64,000 bases of DNA from Karstenula rhodostoma CBS 690.94. Lineage: Eukaryota; Ascomycota; Dothideomycetes; Pleosporales; Didymosphaeriaceae. The DNA lies in contig MU001511.1 of NCBI GenBank assembly GCA_010093485.1, forward strand, positions 779,953 through 843,952, written 5' to 3'. Below, one piece after another: positions 1 through 11,239 of this stretch. How positions within the stretch are numbered: the first letter of the stretch is position 1; the number at the start of each line of letters is the position of its first letter. The notes under the pieces were generated by a model, which did no database searches, was not told where the DNA came from, and saw only the letters and a program-made list of their open reading frames with translations. The translations under genes and the position numbers were made by a program.

Positions 1-2159
1 TCTGTTCTTGCTTGCTGGAACGGACAGGTGCTAGACCGTCGATCTCATCAAAGAAGATGATACTCGGCTGGTTCTTGCGCGCTTCCTCGAATAGAAGACG
101 GAGTTGTCGCTCTGCTTCACCAACCCACTTGCTGAGTGCATCCGCACCCTTGCGCATGTAAAAGCTGACCTTTTGACCAGACCCGCTGAGAGTGGAAGAA
201 AGGGCACGGGCAAGGAGTGTTTTACCGGTTCCAGGAGGACCATGGAACAGGACACCCCGAGGAGGCGTCATGTTCTTTTCCTTGAAGATTTCAGGGTAAA
301 GTAGTGGGAGCTGCACCATTTCTTTGAGCTTGTTAATGTGATCTCCCAGCCCACCGACTTCGTCGAAGGTAACGTTCGGATCAACACCAAGAGGGTCGGC
401 ATCTGCAAGAGCCTTCTTGTCCTTGACTTTACCAAGGTTCGCCGGTCCACCACCGGCGCCCCCCTGCTGCGGATCGGTGTTGTGGGTCTGCGGGAAGCCG
501 AAGCCGGGTGCTGTAGCTGTGGTTGGGGTCATTCCAATGGCGCCGCCCAATGATGGTCTAGGCATCTTCTGCACTTCCTCGTCACTGCTGTCCGAATCAG
601 CACCACCCAGTGCACCGGCTTCGAGGCCACCACCAAATGGACCTTGGTTGCTGAAGAGGCTCCGATACCTGGCGCCGCCGCCAGTTCTAGAGCGAGTTTT
701 ACCGGCTGCTGGAGCGCCGCCTTCTTCATCATCGAAGGCGGCATTAAGTTCTGGACGGACAATGCGATAGTCGACTTGGTTCCGGGCACGGTTGCGTCGT
801 TGGGGTTTGTCGTAAGCGAGGTCGCTATCTGGAAGATTCCGGTTGAGGCGGCGTCTTTTGTTGCCTCCCAGCTCATGTATCTCTTCTGCAATCTCGTCGG
901 GGTCAGGCGATCCTTCGTCGGAGGAATTGGATTGTCGACGACTCCTGGTTTGTCTCTTCCGAAGACGTCCAGACCTCCTGCCTGAGCCGGAAGCACTATC
1001 TTCAGATGTTGACTGTCGGCCCTGGGGCTGATCGTCCTCAGACACCTCTTCATCTTCTTTTTCCTCTTCTGGTGCAGGTTCGAAGTCGCTGCTCTCGTCT
1101 GCGCCTCGCTTTGGCTTCGTTGCGGACTAAAGGTTGTTAGCTTGGGGCGATGGACTGAAATGCCGAAAAACTCACCCTGAGGTTCCTGGCGCCACCGCGG
1201 GTTACGGGGCCATCCTCCTCTGAATCTTCGGCTGCAAGTGGGTCATGCTGGGACTCTTGGATCACGCCGACCTGCATTTCGTCGTCATCTTCACCCTCAG
1301 CATCGTCTTTGTCAGCTTGAGCTTCTTGCTCTGGCGAGCCTTGATGGCTCGCTTGTACTTGAGTCTCGGTGTTCTCTACAAGCAGGTCGTCGAGCGGGCC
1401 TTCACTGCCGTCGCGATGCACCATTGAGTCTTCCTGCGATACCTCCATGATGGCGCTGGCCCGCGGTGCCTTAGCACCTCGCGTCGCTCGTGCGGTGGGC
1501 ATAGGCTCGGGGCTGCGCGTGCCCTGGCGGACCACGTTGACGTGCCTGCCGGAGTCGGACAGAGCTACAATAGGCTCTTCGACGTCGTGCGATAGGCGGC
1601 TGCTGCGTCGCGTGCCCAGCGGATTGGGCGTCTCGCCGCGCGTGTTGTTGACGGACTTGCTGCCGTGGCGGGTGCGCAAGTTCCTGCCGGACGACATCTT
1701 GGAGTCGAGGTTGCGCGCTGCGAGTTCGCCGATCTGGAACTTGACCACGAGCGACGGGTGCTCGATGCTCTGCTGCGCCTTGTTGCGGCGGCGGGGCGCG
1801 GGGCTGTCGCTCTCCGAAGGCGTGTCCTGGATCTCGTCTTCTTCGCTCTCCTCGTACTTTATCTGCTTCTTGGTGGCGCGCCGCACGCTGCGGCCCGTGG
1901 TTGGGTTGATTTCGACCTCTTCGGAGGACGAGCGTTCGGTGAAAGAGTCGTCGGACACGATCGCGTCGTCGTCGTCGACGTCGGAGCCGTTGTATCCGCG
2001 GCGCTGGCGTTTACTGCCCTTTTTGCGCGGTGCGCCCGACGTGTGTCGCTTCTTCCGGCGCTGTGGTGAAGGGCGTTCCGAGGCGTCCCAGTCGTGATCT
2101 TCGGGATCCGACGCGTTCGGATCGAAGTGCTCGAGCTTCCGCTTTGTGCGATTCGACAT
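1..2159 (-). CDS. YTA7: Yta7/ATAD2-type AAA ATPase with acidic N-terminus (partial, C-terminus off the left edge)
   Basis: Two exons are visible: 2159-1176 and 1126-1, separated by a 49-nt intron (GTGAGT...TTTAG) that keeps phase 0. The start is the ATG at 2159, giving MSNRTKRKLEH. The first ~550 residues are low-complexity, basic and acidic (SEEVEINP, EESEEDE, DDEMQ), as in the N-terminal region of the Yta7/Abo1/ATAD2 family. The AAA module begins near VTFDEVGGLGDHI; the Walker A motif GPPGTGKT lies near 230 and the Walker B motif IIFFDEID near 60. Family knowledge: these chromatin-bound hexameric ATPases carry an AAA core and a bromodomain and load or evict histone H3-H4. The rest of AAA1, AAA2 and the bromodomain would lie beyond the window. 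The identity is firm because the spacing from the acidic tail to VGGL and the insert before KVSFYMRKGADALSKW match this family rather than Cdc48 or Rix7. Confidence 0.9.
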
Positions 2160-3580
2160 GGGGATCGATGCGGTGAAGCTGCGTGCACGACTGCCGGGCT
2201 CTAGCAGTGGCAGCGCATTAGAATAGTAACGATGACTGCACGCGGATGCGCCGAGGGAAATTGCACACGAAGGCACGAGGACCGCAAAAAACTACAAAAA
2301 AGCCGAAATGCGCTCGCCGTCGAATGAAGGTGAAGTGGGGATGGCGTGGTGAGTGTCCTTGTGTTGAGGAAGTCGCGGTTGGGCGCTTGGACCACAACCG
2401 TGCCTGCCTGATGCGTTGCAACAACGTTCGGATCCACGAAACGCAGCTTTTGACAACTCCAACTCCAACACGCATTTTCTTGCTTGTTCTGCTCGCGAAA
2501 GACGTTTTGAATGCCAGAAATCATATCCTCGACTGCTAAATGCCTGATCCGGGCCCTTTTCGGGAATCTCGCGGACGACCTGAACGCGCTATTCACCGAC
2601 ATAGAAATGCGAATGCGGTCGATGACCATCCTGCCGGCGACTGTACCTGCAGGCGGCTTAAAAGCTTGTGCTGTCAACGATCTCCAAGTTTGTGGGGAAG
2701 CTCACGTGGTCCGCACGTGCCAAGATGCTGAGATAGCACTCCATGATCCACCTGTTAGTCGAAAGGACCCATCTCGACGCATGCCATGCGTTTTCCCCGT
2801 GTTTGGCTTCTCGCAATAAAACCCGATTGTTTTCTCCCCATGTGTGTCTTGTTGAGTTGCTTGAAGCGGGGCTAATGCAGGGCTCGCGGCGTGACACACT
2901 GGTGCTCAACCGTCTGAACGGCTCTACTATTTCAGCGGCGCATGTTGCTTGCCTGTTTGGTGTCTGTGCAGGTGCCGTGTTCAGGCCGATCCCTGGCGTC
3001 GCGGAAGTCGAGATAGCCAGCGTTAAGCGATGTTGGTGTTGCAGCTGGGCAGCCCGATCATCTTGTGTTGGCACACCGCACGATGGACGAGCACACAGAT
3101 TTGCAGTATGCGATGCTCTCTTGAGCACGGTACTACATTCTGTATCTCGTGACATCTTCGTGAGAGTTGTACTGAAGATGCTTACGGGTTTTTAGCCATA
3201 GCGCGGGGAATCTCGCTGTACCGGCACTCTGGGTAACGCGCGAATCATGTATGCCCACAGCCGAGATCATCTTTTCCGGATCAAACAACACGTCTTTTGG
3301 AATTGAGTGACGAGCTCACAGGAGCTTGGTGTTTATACATTTACAGTTACTTTGTAAGTCTTACAGATCGCGGGGCCCCTCGTCCGAAGTCCTTTCAACT
3401 TCAAGTACACTTGGTAAAATCCTACTACCCGGGCCTATTCTTGCCGGAATTGATATCATACACAACTCTACAAAAGACAGATACTATACAGACAGGATAA
3501 TCGCGATTTCTATTAGCGCCCGCCTGCTCAATATTGGCACGATCGAGCAGAGGTCGATGCAAACAACAGTGGTCGACCGG
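2160..3580. other. Intergenic region without a recognisable gene
   Basis: Upstream of the Yta7-like gene and downstream of the TMEM-like gene. Several overlapping open frames up to 165 codons exist on both strands (for example 2658-3155 minus and 2743-3195 plus), but none shows family motifs, splice-consistent extension or a credible start. Probably the promoter and 5' UTR of the minus-strand ATPase gene plus spacer. Confidence 0.5.
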
Positions 3581-4494
3581 CTACTCAACGGGTAAAATGC
3601 GATCAACAGCTGTTCGGTATGTCAGTCGGTCGCCTTCAAGGTAACACCAATGAGGGTCAACATACCTGCTCCCTGCTCCCGGAGGTACCCCTCGCAGTCG
3701 ATCTTCCACTTGACTCCGTCAACCTCGACGTGAATGATTCCAAACTGCAGCACCGCAAACTTGAACCTCAAGAAGAAGCTCGTCCACTTCTGCTCCACCC
3801 AACGTGCCATGATCTCCCATATCTTCGGTAGAATAGACATATGCTCCAAGCCCTGCTTGATATTTTGGCGTCTTGCTCGCTCCGCCTCAACCATTTCCTT
3901 CAGCATGGGCACTGTCTTCTCGCTGATGGTAGCATTGAAGATATCGGTCTCAATCACTTGATCCTTGGACCAAGGCTCTTTCCTGCCTGTAAGTCGCAAC
4001 TGCAAACGACCGCCCCTATATCCGGGGACTACTTCGAGCGTGGCAAGCCGACGCACGGGGCGCTGGTAGAGGTGGATGCCAATGGCGCAAAAGGCTATGC
4101 CAATCACAACGTACGTGGGTGCGACGAAGAAGCTCAAGCCTGGCGGGAGTGCAGAAACCCAGTAGAAGTTGTATAGGCCTATGCCGGTCGTCACTGTAGC
4201 CCATGAATATACTTTGGCAAGGTATTTCTGGCGTGGGGGTTCTTTGTACAGGAGGACGGCCTCCTTCGTTTGCCCGACCGACCGGAGGACTGGATCGTTT
4301 TGCACGTAGGAGGATGTTGAAGAGTGAGTGGGCGCAGCATAGCGATGGATTATTGACGCAGAGAACTGTCGAGTAGGAGGGTGCGCCCGAGTGGCCTGCA
4401 GTCGCGTGTTGAGGAGGGTCGCTCGGAGCGTAGAGGGGAGGCGGAACGCATGCGGGTGGAGGAAGCTGGTTACTCCCCGAGAGCAGGCGGCCAT
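3581..4494 (-). CDS. Mitochondrial membrane protein, TMEM70/TMEM186/TMEM223-like
   Basis: Exons 4494-3666 and 3609-3581, joined across a 56-nt intron (GTATGT, branch CTGAC, AACAG), give 285 residues. Reading through the intron would end at 3622 with 290 residues. The start MAACSRGVTSFLHPH begins an Arg/Ser/Thr-rich presequence typical of mitochondrial import. After residue ~100 the order is YKEPPRQKYLAKVYSWATV, two hydrophobic helices (about TGIGLYNFYWVSALPPG and FFVAPTYVVIGIAFCAIGIHL), then a soluble tail containing RRLATLEVVPGYRGG and a W-rich segment. Two helices followed by a basic-aromatic tail is the layout of the TMEM70/186/223 family, whose members act in mitochondrial inner-membrane complex assembly or translation. 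The exact subfamily is not certain. It is divergent with PDX1, 262 nt apart. Confidence 0.65.
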
Positions 4495-4756
4495 ACTGGC
4501 AGCGATCAGATCAGGTCTCAACTCAATGCTCCCAATTGAAATACCTGAAATATGCGCCTGTGATATCCAAGACAACCAGCTACCGGGGAACCTGCATGGC
4601 ATCGAGCTCTGAAATGTCAAGCCACTATTTTCGGACCGCGCCCACGCGCGAAGTGGTCTGTGCGGAATCTTCCTCAACAAGCTCCGACATCCTTCAACAA
4701 CCTTACGCTCCTCCACATCCTCTTCCGCAATCGCAAATCCGCCTCAATTGTGCTCC
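4495..4756. promoter_or_regulatory. Shared divergent promoter region of the TMEM-like gene and PDX1
   Basis: Only 262 nt separate the two start codons, which face away from each other. Both products are predicted mitochondrial proteins, so a shared bidirectional promoter is likely. No specific factor site is claimed. Confidence 0.5.
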
Positions 4757-6210
4757 ATGGCGTCGATTGCTGCGGCATGTAGGCTGTCCGCGCGTGCTGC
4801 GTCCCAGCAGCTCCGCAGCCATGGGACTCGCAGAGGTAGGAGCTCGCCGACCGGGGAATTAGAAACGGACTGACAACGAGCGCTCAGCATTCCACAAGGG
4901 ACAGGCCTCGCTCGCAGCCCAGAACTTCAACATGCCCGCGCTCTCGCCGACCATGACCGAAGGCAATATCGCGACGTGGAAGATCAAGGAAGGTACGGCC
5001 GCCGACCTGACCCGCGAACACAGGACCGCAAGGGCGATGGCTGACAAGTGCAGGCGAATCTTTCGTTGCTGGAGATGTTCTACTTGAGATTGAGACGGAC
5101 AAGGCGCAGATGGACGTGGAGGCTCAAGACGACGGTGTGTTGGCGAAGATTTTGGTACGCTGCACTTATAGGGATGAATATTGGCAGGAGGTTAAGGCTG
5201 ACATGGAGTAGATTGGCGACGGTTCAAAGGCAATTCAGGTTGGTGCTCGGATAGCAGTGACGGCAGAACCAGGCGACGACGTCAGCACCCTCGAGATCCC
5301 CCCAGAGGAGAACAAACCCTCCAAGCCCGAGGCCCCCAAGGAGGAAGCCAAATCAGGATCTGCGCCAGCTCCTAAGAAGGAGGGTTCAGCCCCGGCTCCC
5401 AAGTCTGGCTCTAAAGCCCCGGCTGGCAAAGCCCAGAAGCAGACGTACCCACTCTATCCTTCCGTACAACACCTCCTGAAGGAGAATGGTCTACCTAAGG
5501 AGGAGGCAGACAAGATTCCCGCGTCAGGTCCGAACGGAAGGCTATTGAAGGGCGACGTGCTGGCGTACCTCGGAAAGATCAACGAGTCTGCTGGATCAGA
5601 GGTTGCGGCACGGTTGAAGGCGCTCTCACACCTGGATCTCTCCAACATCAAGGTCATGGCACAGAGCCCGAAGGCGGCGCCGAAGACTGCTGCGGCTCCT
5701 GAGCCTGAAGCCATGGAAGAGTTGGGTGTCGAGATTGCGCTGTCCATCTCGCTCCAGGCCGTGACTGAAGTTCAACAGCGTGTGCAGAAGTCCATCGGCG
5801 TATTCCTACCCCTCTCAACCTTCATCGCTCGCGCCGCTGAGCTTGCGAACGAGGATCTTCCTCGTTCCCAAGTAGCCAAGCCCTCTGCTGACGATCTCTT
5901 CAACGCGGTGCTTGGTCTTGACAAGGCTGCTGCGAAGTACTCTCGCGGCAACTTTGTACCTGAAGTCACTGCACTGCCTCCTACCACCTTGCGCCCCAGG
6001 GCACCAGCTAAGAAGCCGGACGTTCTCGACTTCCTGACCGGAAAGAAGGCAGCCGCACCGAAGGCAGCTGTCGGTGGAGCGGCGCAGGTCGTCGGCCCGT
6101 TGAACGTCTTCAGTGTAAGTGTGCCCAAGGGCGACGAGCGACGAGGACGCGTCTTCCTGGAGCGCGTCAAGAGCGTTCTGGAAGCCGAACCGGGACGTCT
6201 GGTCGTCTAG
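4757..6210 (+). CDS. PDX1: Pyruvate dehydrogenase complex protein X (E3-binding protein), mitochondrial
   Basis: Four exons, 4757-4835, 4888-4992, 5054-5154 and 5212-6210, with introns of 52, 61 and 57 nt, keep one frame of 427 residues. Residues 1-~28 ([16 protein letters not shown]) form an Arg-rich mitochondrial presequence. A lipoyl domain follows at about 38-112, with the lipoyl-lysine motif [15 protein letters not shown] Pro/Ala/Lys linker leads to a peripheral-subunit-binding domain ([39 protein letters not shown]). The C-terminal region is short and lacks the HxxxDG catalytic motif of the E2 acetyltransferase, so this is the E3-binding protein rather than E2. Family knowledge: PDX1 anchors dihydrolipoamide dehydrogenase in the PDH core in the matrix. 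The splice choices are supported by exact continuity of the lipoyl fold. Confidence 0.93.
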
Positions 6211-7154
6211 ATACCCAGTCGCCTGCGTGTAATTTGCTTGTACAATGATACTATATTGGCACGTTATACATAGCGCGTGAAGCACCTTTTTTTCCTAGTC
6301 GCATTTTGAAGCACATCAGGCGCTTGCTCTACCTATTCGGGCCATGCAATGCGGGCAGCGCTTTCCCCACCGCGACTTTTGCAAGTCCTGTACTAACATT
6401 CCTGGAAACGGATCGAAACAATGTGAACCTTGATGCGACACCAAAAACAGTGGGCCTCTGACAGCATTGCGCGCTGGCAAATAACCGCAGATGAACCGGC
6501 TGCGCGTGCTGCGAGCCATGGATGGATGATGCGCTGCGGCAGCGCTGGCAGCCGGGATCTACTTTACGCGACCCAGGAACCAGAATCCGATGGTGTCCAT
6601 TCAATAGCAGAGCAGAGCCGCATCATCCGTGAGTTGCACTCGACATGAGATGGTATGTACCGCGCTCGCCCGGTCTTCGGCGGTTACAGGACCATGCTCG
6701 GGTGAGCCCTCCATGTTCTCCCCACGCCAAAGAGCCCCTGCAGCTGATCGATTGGCGGTGAGTGGGCTTCGTAACACCCAGACTCATCCCAAGAACCACA
6801 AACCTGGCCAAAAAAAAAAAAAAAAAAGATTTGGCTGCTCAGCCGTGTGCCTCAAGGTGTCCATCTATCAAGGAGACGACACATAATCATTTCCCCCTTT
6901 TGCTGTGTCGTGCACGTCGCGTCGTCGCCCCGTGTCTTCCCCACGCCCCGAGTTGCGCTAGCTGTAATCGATAGCTGGCACGAAACAACCGTGCCTGAGC
7001 TTCCGAACCCGCAAGTTCCTCGCGAGTCGCTGCTGGTCGAGTCACACGATCCATCGTTCCTCATTTCCTCCACCCCTGAGACTATCAATCCCGCCCGGCG
7101 ACTCCCATTGATACCAATTGCTACCTGCATATCGGTACCAACGCCGACTTCGCC
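6211..7154. other. Intergenic spacer and AGC1 5' region with an A-tract
   Basis: No gene is recognised. A pure run of about 18 A sits near 6810-6827, and the last ~250 nt are pyrimidine-rich, as expected for a fungal promoter and leader upstream of AGC1. Small open frames here lack motifs. Confidence 0.5.
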
Positions 7155-9458
7155 ATGGCGACTGTAACGGAGCAGGTGGGCGAGGTGCTCCTCGGCACCA
7201 CCGATGCGCCGCAGCTGTCAGCCATCATGCGCCAGACCTTCTTTAGACACGCCAAAAAGGACGACAAGGACGAGTACGCCTTGGAAGAGAAGGACTTCAT
7301 CGACGCAGTCGCGCCCGAGAGCGAGGATTACGTGAATATACCCTCTGCAACGTGTCGACTGCATTGTAGCTGACCACGCGCCCTTTCCAGCACAAGATCA
7401 AGCGCTACCAGTACGGCATCCTATTCTACGTCGCAGACCGCGACCAGAAGGGCAAGGTGACTCTCCAGGACTGGGCCGTCTTCCAGAACCTGCTCGCAAA
7501 ACCAGACGCCGAGTACGAAGTCATTTTCCGTTTCTTCGACCGCGACCGCTCCGGCTACATTGACTTTGAGGAGTTCTACGAGACATGGAAGGCACACAAG
7601 GGCGAGGACAGCCTGCCGTTCAACTGGAGCGGAGACTGGGCGACGCTGTACATCGGCTCCAAGAACAAGCGGCACATCATGACGTATCCGCAGTTCGCGC
7701 AAATGCTTCGCGGATTGCAGGGAGAGCGCGTGCGACAGGCATTCGTGCATTTCGACCGCAACAAGGATGGATTCATTGAGCCTGAAGAGTTCCAGCGCAT
7801 CATCCGCGAGACGGCTGCTCACAAGCTGTCTGATTACCTCCTCGATAATCTCCCCACCCTGTGCAATATCGCGACCGGCAGCAAGATCTCGTATGCCAAC
7901 GTGCGCGCCTTCCAGAACATTATCCAGCAGATGGACATGGTCGAGCTGATCATCCGAAACGCAACGATCAAGAGCTCCGATGGCAAGATCACCCGTACGG
8001 ATTTCCTCAATGAAGCCTCCAGAATCAGTCGCTTCAACCTATACACGCCAATGGAGGCAGACATTCTCTTTCACTTTGCTGGTCTAGACGAGCCGTCAGG
8101 GCGACTCGGCCTCCGGGACTTTGCTCGTGTCCTGGACCCTTCGTGGCACTCGGCATATATTCTGGGAGCCGACGCGGTCGCAGATGCCGGCCAGAAAGCT
8201 TTCGCCGGCTCAAAGACCTTCCTGCACGATGTTCTGGAGTCGGTGCATCATTTTGCGCTCGGTTCGCTTGCGGGAGCGTTCGGTGCATTCATGGTGTACC
8301 CGATCGATCTCGTCAAAACGCGCATGCAGAACCAGAGAGGCTCCGGAGTCGGCCAGGTCCTTTACAAGAACTCTCTCGACTGTGCGAAGAAGGTCATAAA
8401 GAACGAGGGTTTCAAAGGCCTGTATTCGGGTGTTCTTCCTCAGCTGGTGGGTGTGGCGCCTGAGAAGGCCATCAAGCTGACGGTGAACGACTTGGTGCGC
8501 GGAAAATTCACAGAAAAGTCGACGGGCAACATCTGGTGGGGCTGGGAACTGATGGCGGGTGGTTCAGCTGGTGCCTGCCAAGTGGTAATACAGTCCTGCA
8601 TTAGCGAGGCAGACGAGTGCTTACTGGACGGCTGCAGGTCTTCACCAACCCTCTTGAAATTGTCAAGATTAGATTGCAAGTGCAGGGCGAACTCGCAAAG
8701 TCAGCAGATGTGCCGAGGCGATCGGCCATGTGGATTGTGCGCAACCTGGGTCTTGTTGGCTTGTACAAGGGTGCCAGCGCGTGTTTGCTCCGCGATGGTG
8801 AGCTTGTTGGATGTGAAGGATGAAGATGGACGCTGACGACCAACAGTTCCCTTCTCGGCAATCTACTTCCCCTCGTACAGCCATCTGAAGAGGGACTTCT
8901 TCGGCGAGAGCCCGCAAAAATCGCTCGGCGTGCTACAAATGCTCACGGCAGGTGCCATTGCGGGTATGCCTGCAGCATACTTGACGACGCCGTGCGACGT
9001 CATCAAGACCAGACTGCAGGTCGAGGCGCGAAAGGGCGAGGCTACGTATACCGGGCTGCGGCATGCGGCGACGACCATCTACCAACAGGAAGGGTTCAAG
9101 GCCTTCTTCAAGGGTGGACCGGCCCGTATTATGCGGTCGTCTCCCCAGTTCGGCTTCACGCTTGCGGGGTATGAGGTTCTGCAGCGGTACGTAAACGAGC
9201 TAGGGTGGGAGGAACAATGGCTGACATGTTCGCAGGTCGTTCCCGTTGCCAGGGTCACAGACGAGCGACGGCCCCAGCGGGCACGTCGAGCCCGGCGTCG
9301 GGCTTGCTGAAGCGAAGGCACCGTTGCCGTACCTGCGCAGTCGCAACGCGCTCAAGGTGATTCTCGACCTGGACGAGAACTTTGGGCGGCCTCGGGTACC
9401 CAAGGGGCAGAAGTTCAGCGGCATACCGGGATTCGGTGGGAAGTCGCAAGCGTCGTGA
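7155..9458 (+). CDS. AGC1: Mitochondrial aspartate-glutamate carrier (EF-hand, SLC25 family)
   Basis: Five exons (7155-7331, 7391-8584, 8638-8797, 8847-9186, 9236-9458; introns 59, 53, 49 and 49 nt) encode 697 residues. The N-terminal third is an EF-hand domain; loops [13 protein letters not shown] (about residue 110) and [13 protein letters not shown] are intact. Three SLC25 repeats follow, each with its signature: PIDLVKTR (about 364), PLEIVKIR (about 461) and PCDVIKTR (about 558). The length and the EF-hand plus three-repeat order match Aralar/citrin-type carriers rather than the yeast Agc1p, which lacks functional EF-hands. Family knowledge: it exchanges matrix aspartate for cytosolic glutamate plus a proton in the malate-aspartate shuttle and is stimulated by cytosolic calcium. 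The variable C-terminal tail after QRSFPLPG is usual for fungal members. Confidence 0.95.
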
Positions 9459-11239
9459 TTGGCAGCAGGGGCGGTGAGGGGTGCAGCGAAGGGGTAAAAT
9501 GGCATTGGACGAATTTGGCGCACGAGGGTTGCATCTGGCGTGGGCGTGGGTTATGCATCAGCCCATTGTTTTGTCGTTGTCGTCGAGTTCATCAGCCGCA
9601 ACTGGGTGGGGGCTCCCCGGAGGCTTGGGCGCTTCGGGGCTGGGCCTTGGGTTGCATGCATAGACATGGAGCTGGGTGGTCATGCTGGCGAGGCGCAGGG
9701 TGCAGACGTGTACGATAGGAGGGTATGGGTCAAAGGGTCTTGTCGAGCCGAGTCAAGCGGCGGCGGAGGGCAGAGGGCAGAGGGGTGAACAGGCACATTT
9801 GATGCATGCCTCGTCGGTGCGGACAGAGCTTGACTTGATCCGGAGGGAGCGTAGAGGGAAGCAGATAGAGGGGGCGGTTTAATATACTCGACCTATTCTT
9901 ACTGGCCGAGACTAGACCCTTTGGGGCGTGCGGGGTAGCTACTTGTCGAGGCAAGTCAGTCATCGAAGTCGCGATGGGGCGAGGGAGTGGTGGAGTGGGA
10001 GTCGAAGGGAGCAGAGGAGAGGTGCGAGGCATTGCAGGTGGGCAGGTGGGCAGGCCACGGCAAAAGGTCGGTGGTTCAGCGGTTGCGGTTGCGGTTGCGG
10101 GTGCGGGTGGAGTCCAGACACCCCATGGGCGACGCCGACCCCAAAGCTAGCGTAGCGCCCCCCGCGGCTTGTCGAGCAAGAGCTGGTCGCGCATGCGGCT
10201 GAGAGGCTGCAAAAAGAGCCCACGCACGCCCAGTCAGCGTCAGCGAACACGGCCGCCTCTGATCCTTGGACGGGATGCCGCTGATGGAGCTGCTGCCCAC
10301 GCTGACCGCTTCACCCCCTTTGCGAGCCTGCACAGGGCCCTCGCCTCGCCTCGCCGTCGCCGTCGCCGTCGCCGTCGTCTCCATATCCCCATCGTATCAT
10401 TCCCGCCTCGACACGAGCCCCCGCGAGCGAAACCATCTCCGACCACGCCCACGCCCACGCCCACGCCGCCCCAGCCCTGCGCGAACGCCTCCTCCAGCAA
10501 CGAAGCCGCCAGCACCAGCGTCCCCCGTGCTGTTTCTCACCAGCACGCCCCTCTGCGGTCCCCATGCGTTTGCTCGTCGAACCGCTGCCGTGGAATTCGT
10601 CTTTTGCATTGACGTAGGCCCGCCGATCGCGCGCCCCGACTTTCTCCACCGCCTGCGCTTGAGGGGCGCAGAGCCGCTTGGGTTGCACCTCGGGTACAGT
10701 ACGTGACCGGGCCCACCGCGCAGAGCCGCATCTCCCGCAATTCTTCCGTCTCCTCGCCTTGATTTTTCAACTGCTTGGTTTGCTGCAATCTCCTGCTGCT
10801 TCTGGTGCCTGCGCTGTATCCAGAGCCTGACATTGTTTCCAACTGCCTGTTTCCGTTATCCCTTTCTCTGCACGTCCAACACCGAGCCTCACTGGCCGTG
10901 TAATTTCCTGAGACGCAGTGCCCTCTCCCGATCATGTGTTTCGAGCTTTTCGTCGGCGCCGCACATTACTCAAGTCCGTTTTGCATCTTCCATGCCATCT
11001 CCGCACCACATGGCCCTCGTCTGTGCCTGCGCTGACCACCATCAGTCCTCGCCGGCGCATGCTCTACCGACATCAGTCTGCAGCCCTAGGCCTACATCTG
11101 CATTCACAAGCTCAACCTGTACCTTTATCCAACCACAGTGTGGGGGCCAACACTGCTTCCGTCCTTTAGTTCCACCAGTTGCTTGCTTTCCCCGACCGAG
11201 GCTACGCTCCACGGTAGTAGCCTCCGCGTCAGGCAACGG
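9459..11239. other. GC-rich intergenic region with several microsatellites
   Basis: No coding gene can be supported. Short tandem arrays are obvious: GGTTGC-like units near 10077-10108, CGTCGC-like units near 10354-10378 and CGCCCA units near 10444-10466. They generate long spurious open frames on both strands rich in Arg, Pro and Gly. The segment from ~10700 to 11239 is pyrimidine-rich and ends in CTTTAG-like acceptors, so it may hold the leader, possibly with a 5'-UTR intron, of the zinc-finger gene. Confidence 0.5.

Noticed and set aside
529..1053. 174-codon minus-strand frame in the ATPase region
   Set aside because: Shifted-frame shadow; the true exon frame reads through here into the AAA domain without an early ATG.
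2658..3195. Overlapping plus (150 codons) and minus (165 codons) frames
   Set aside because: Neither has recognisable motifs or splice-consistent neighbours; open frames of this size occur by chance in GC-rich spacer.
10240..10706. Several 90-147-codon frames on both strands
   Set aside because: Produced by GC-rich triplet and hexamer microsatellites; Arg/Pro runs in all frames.
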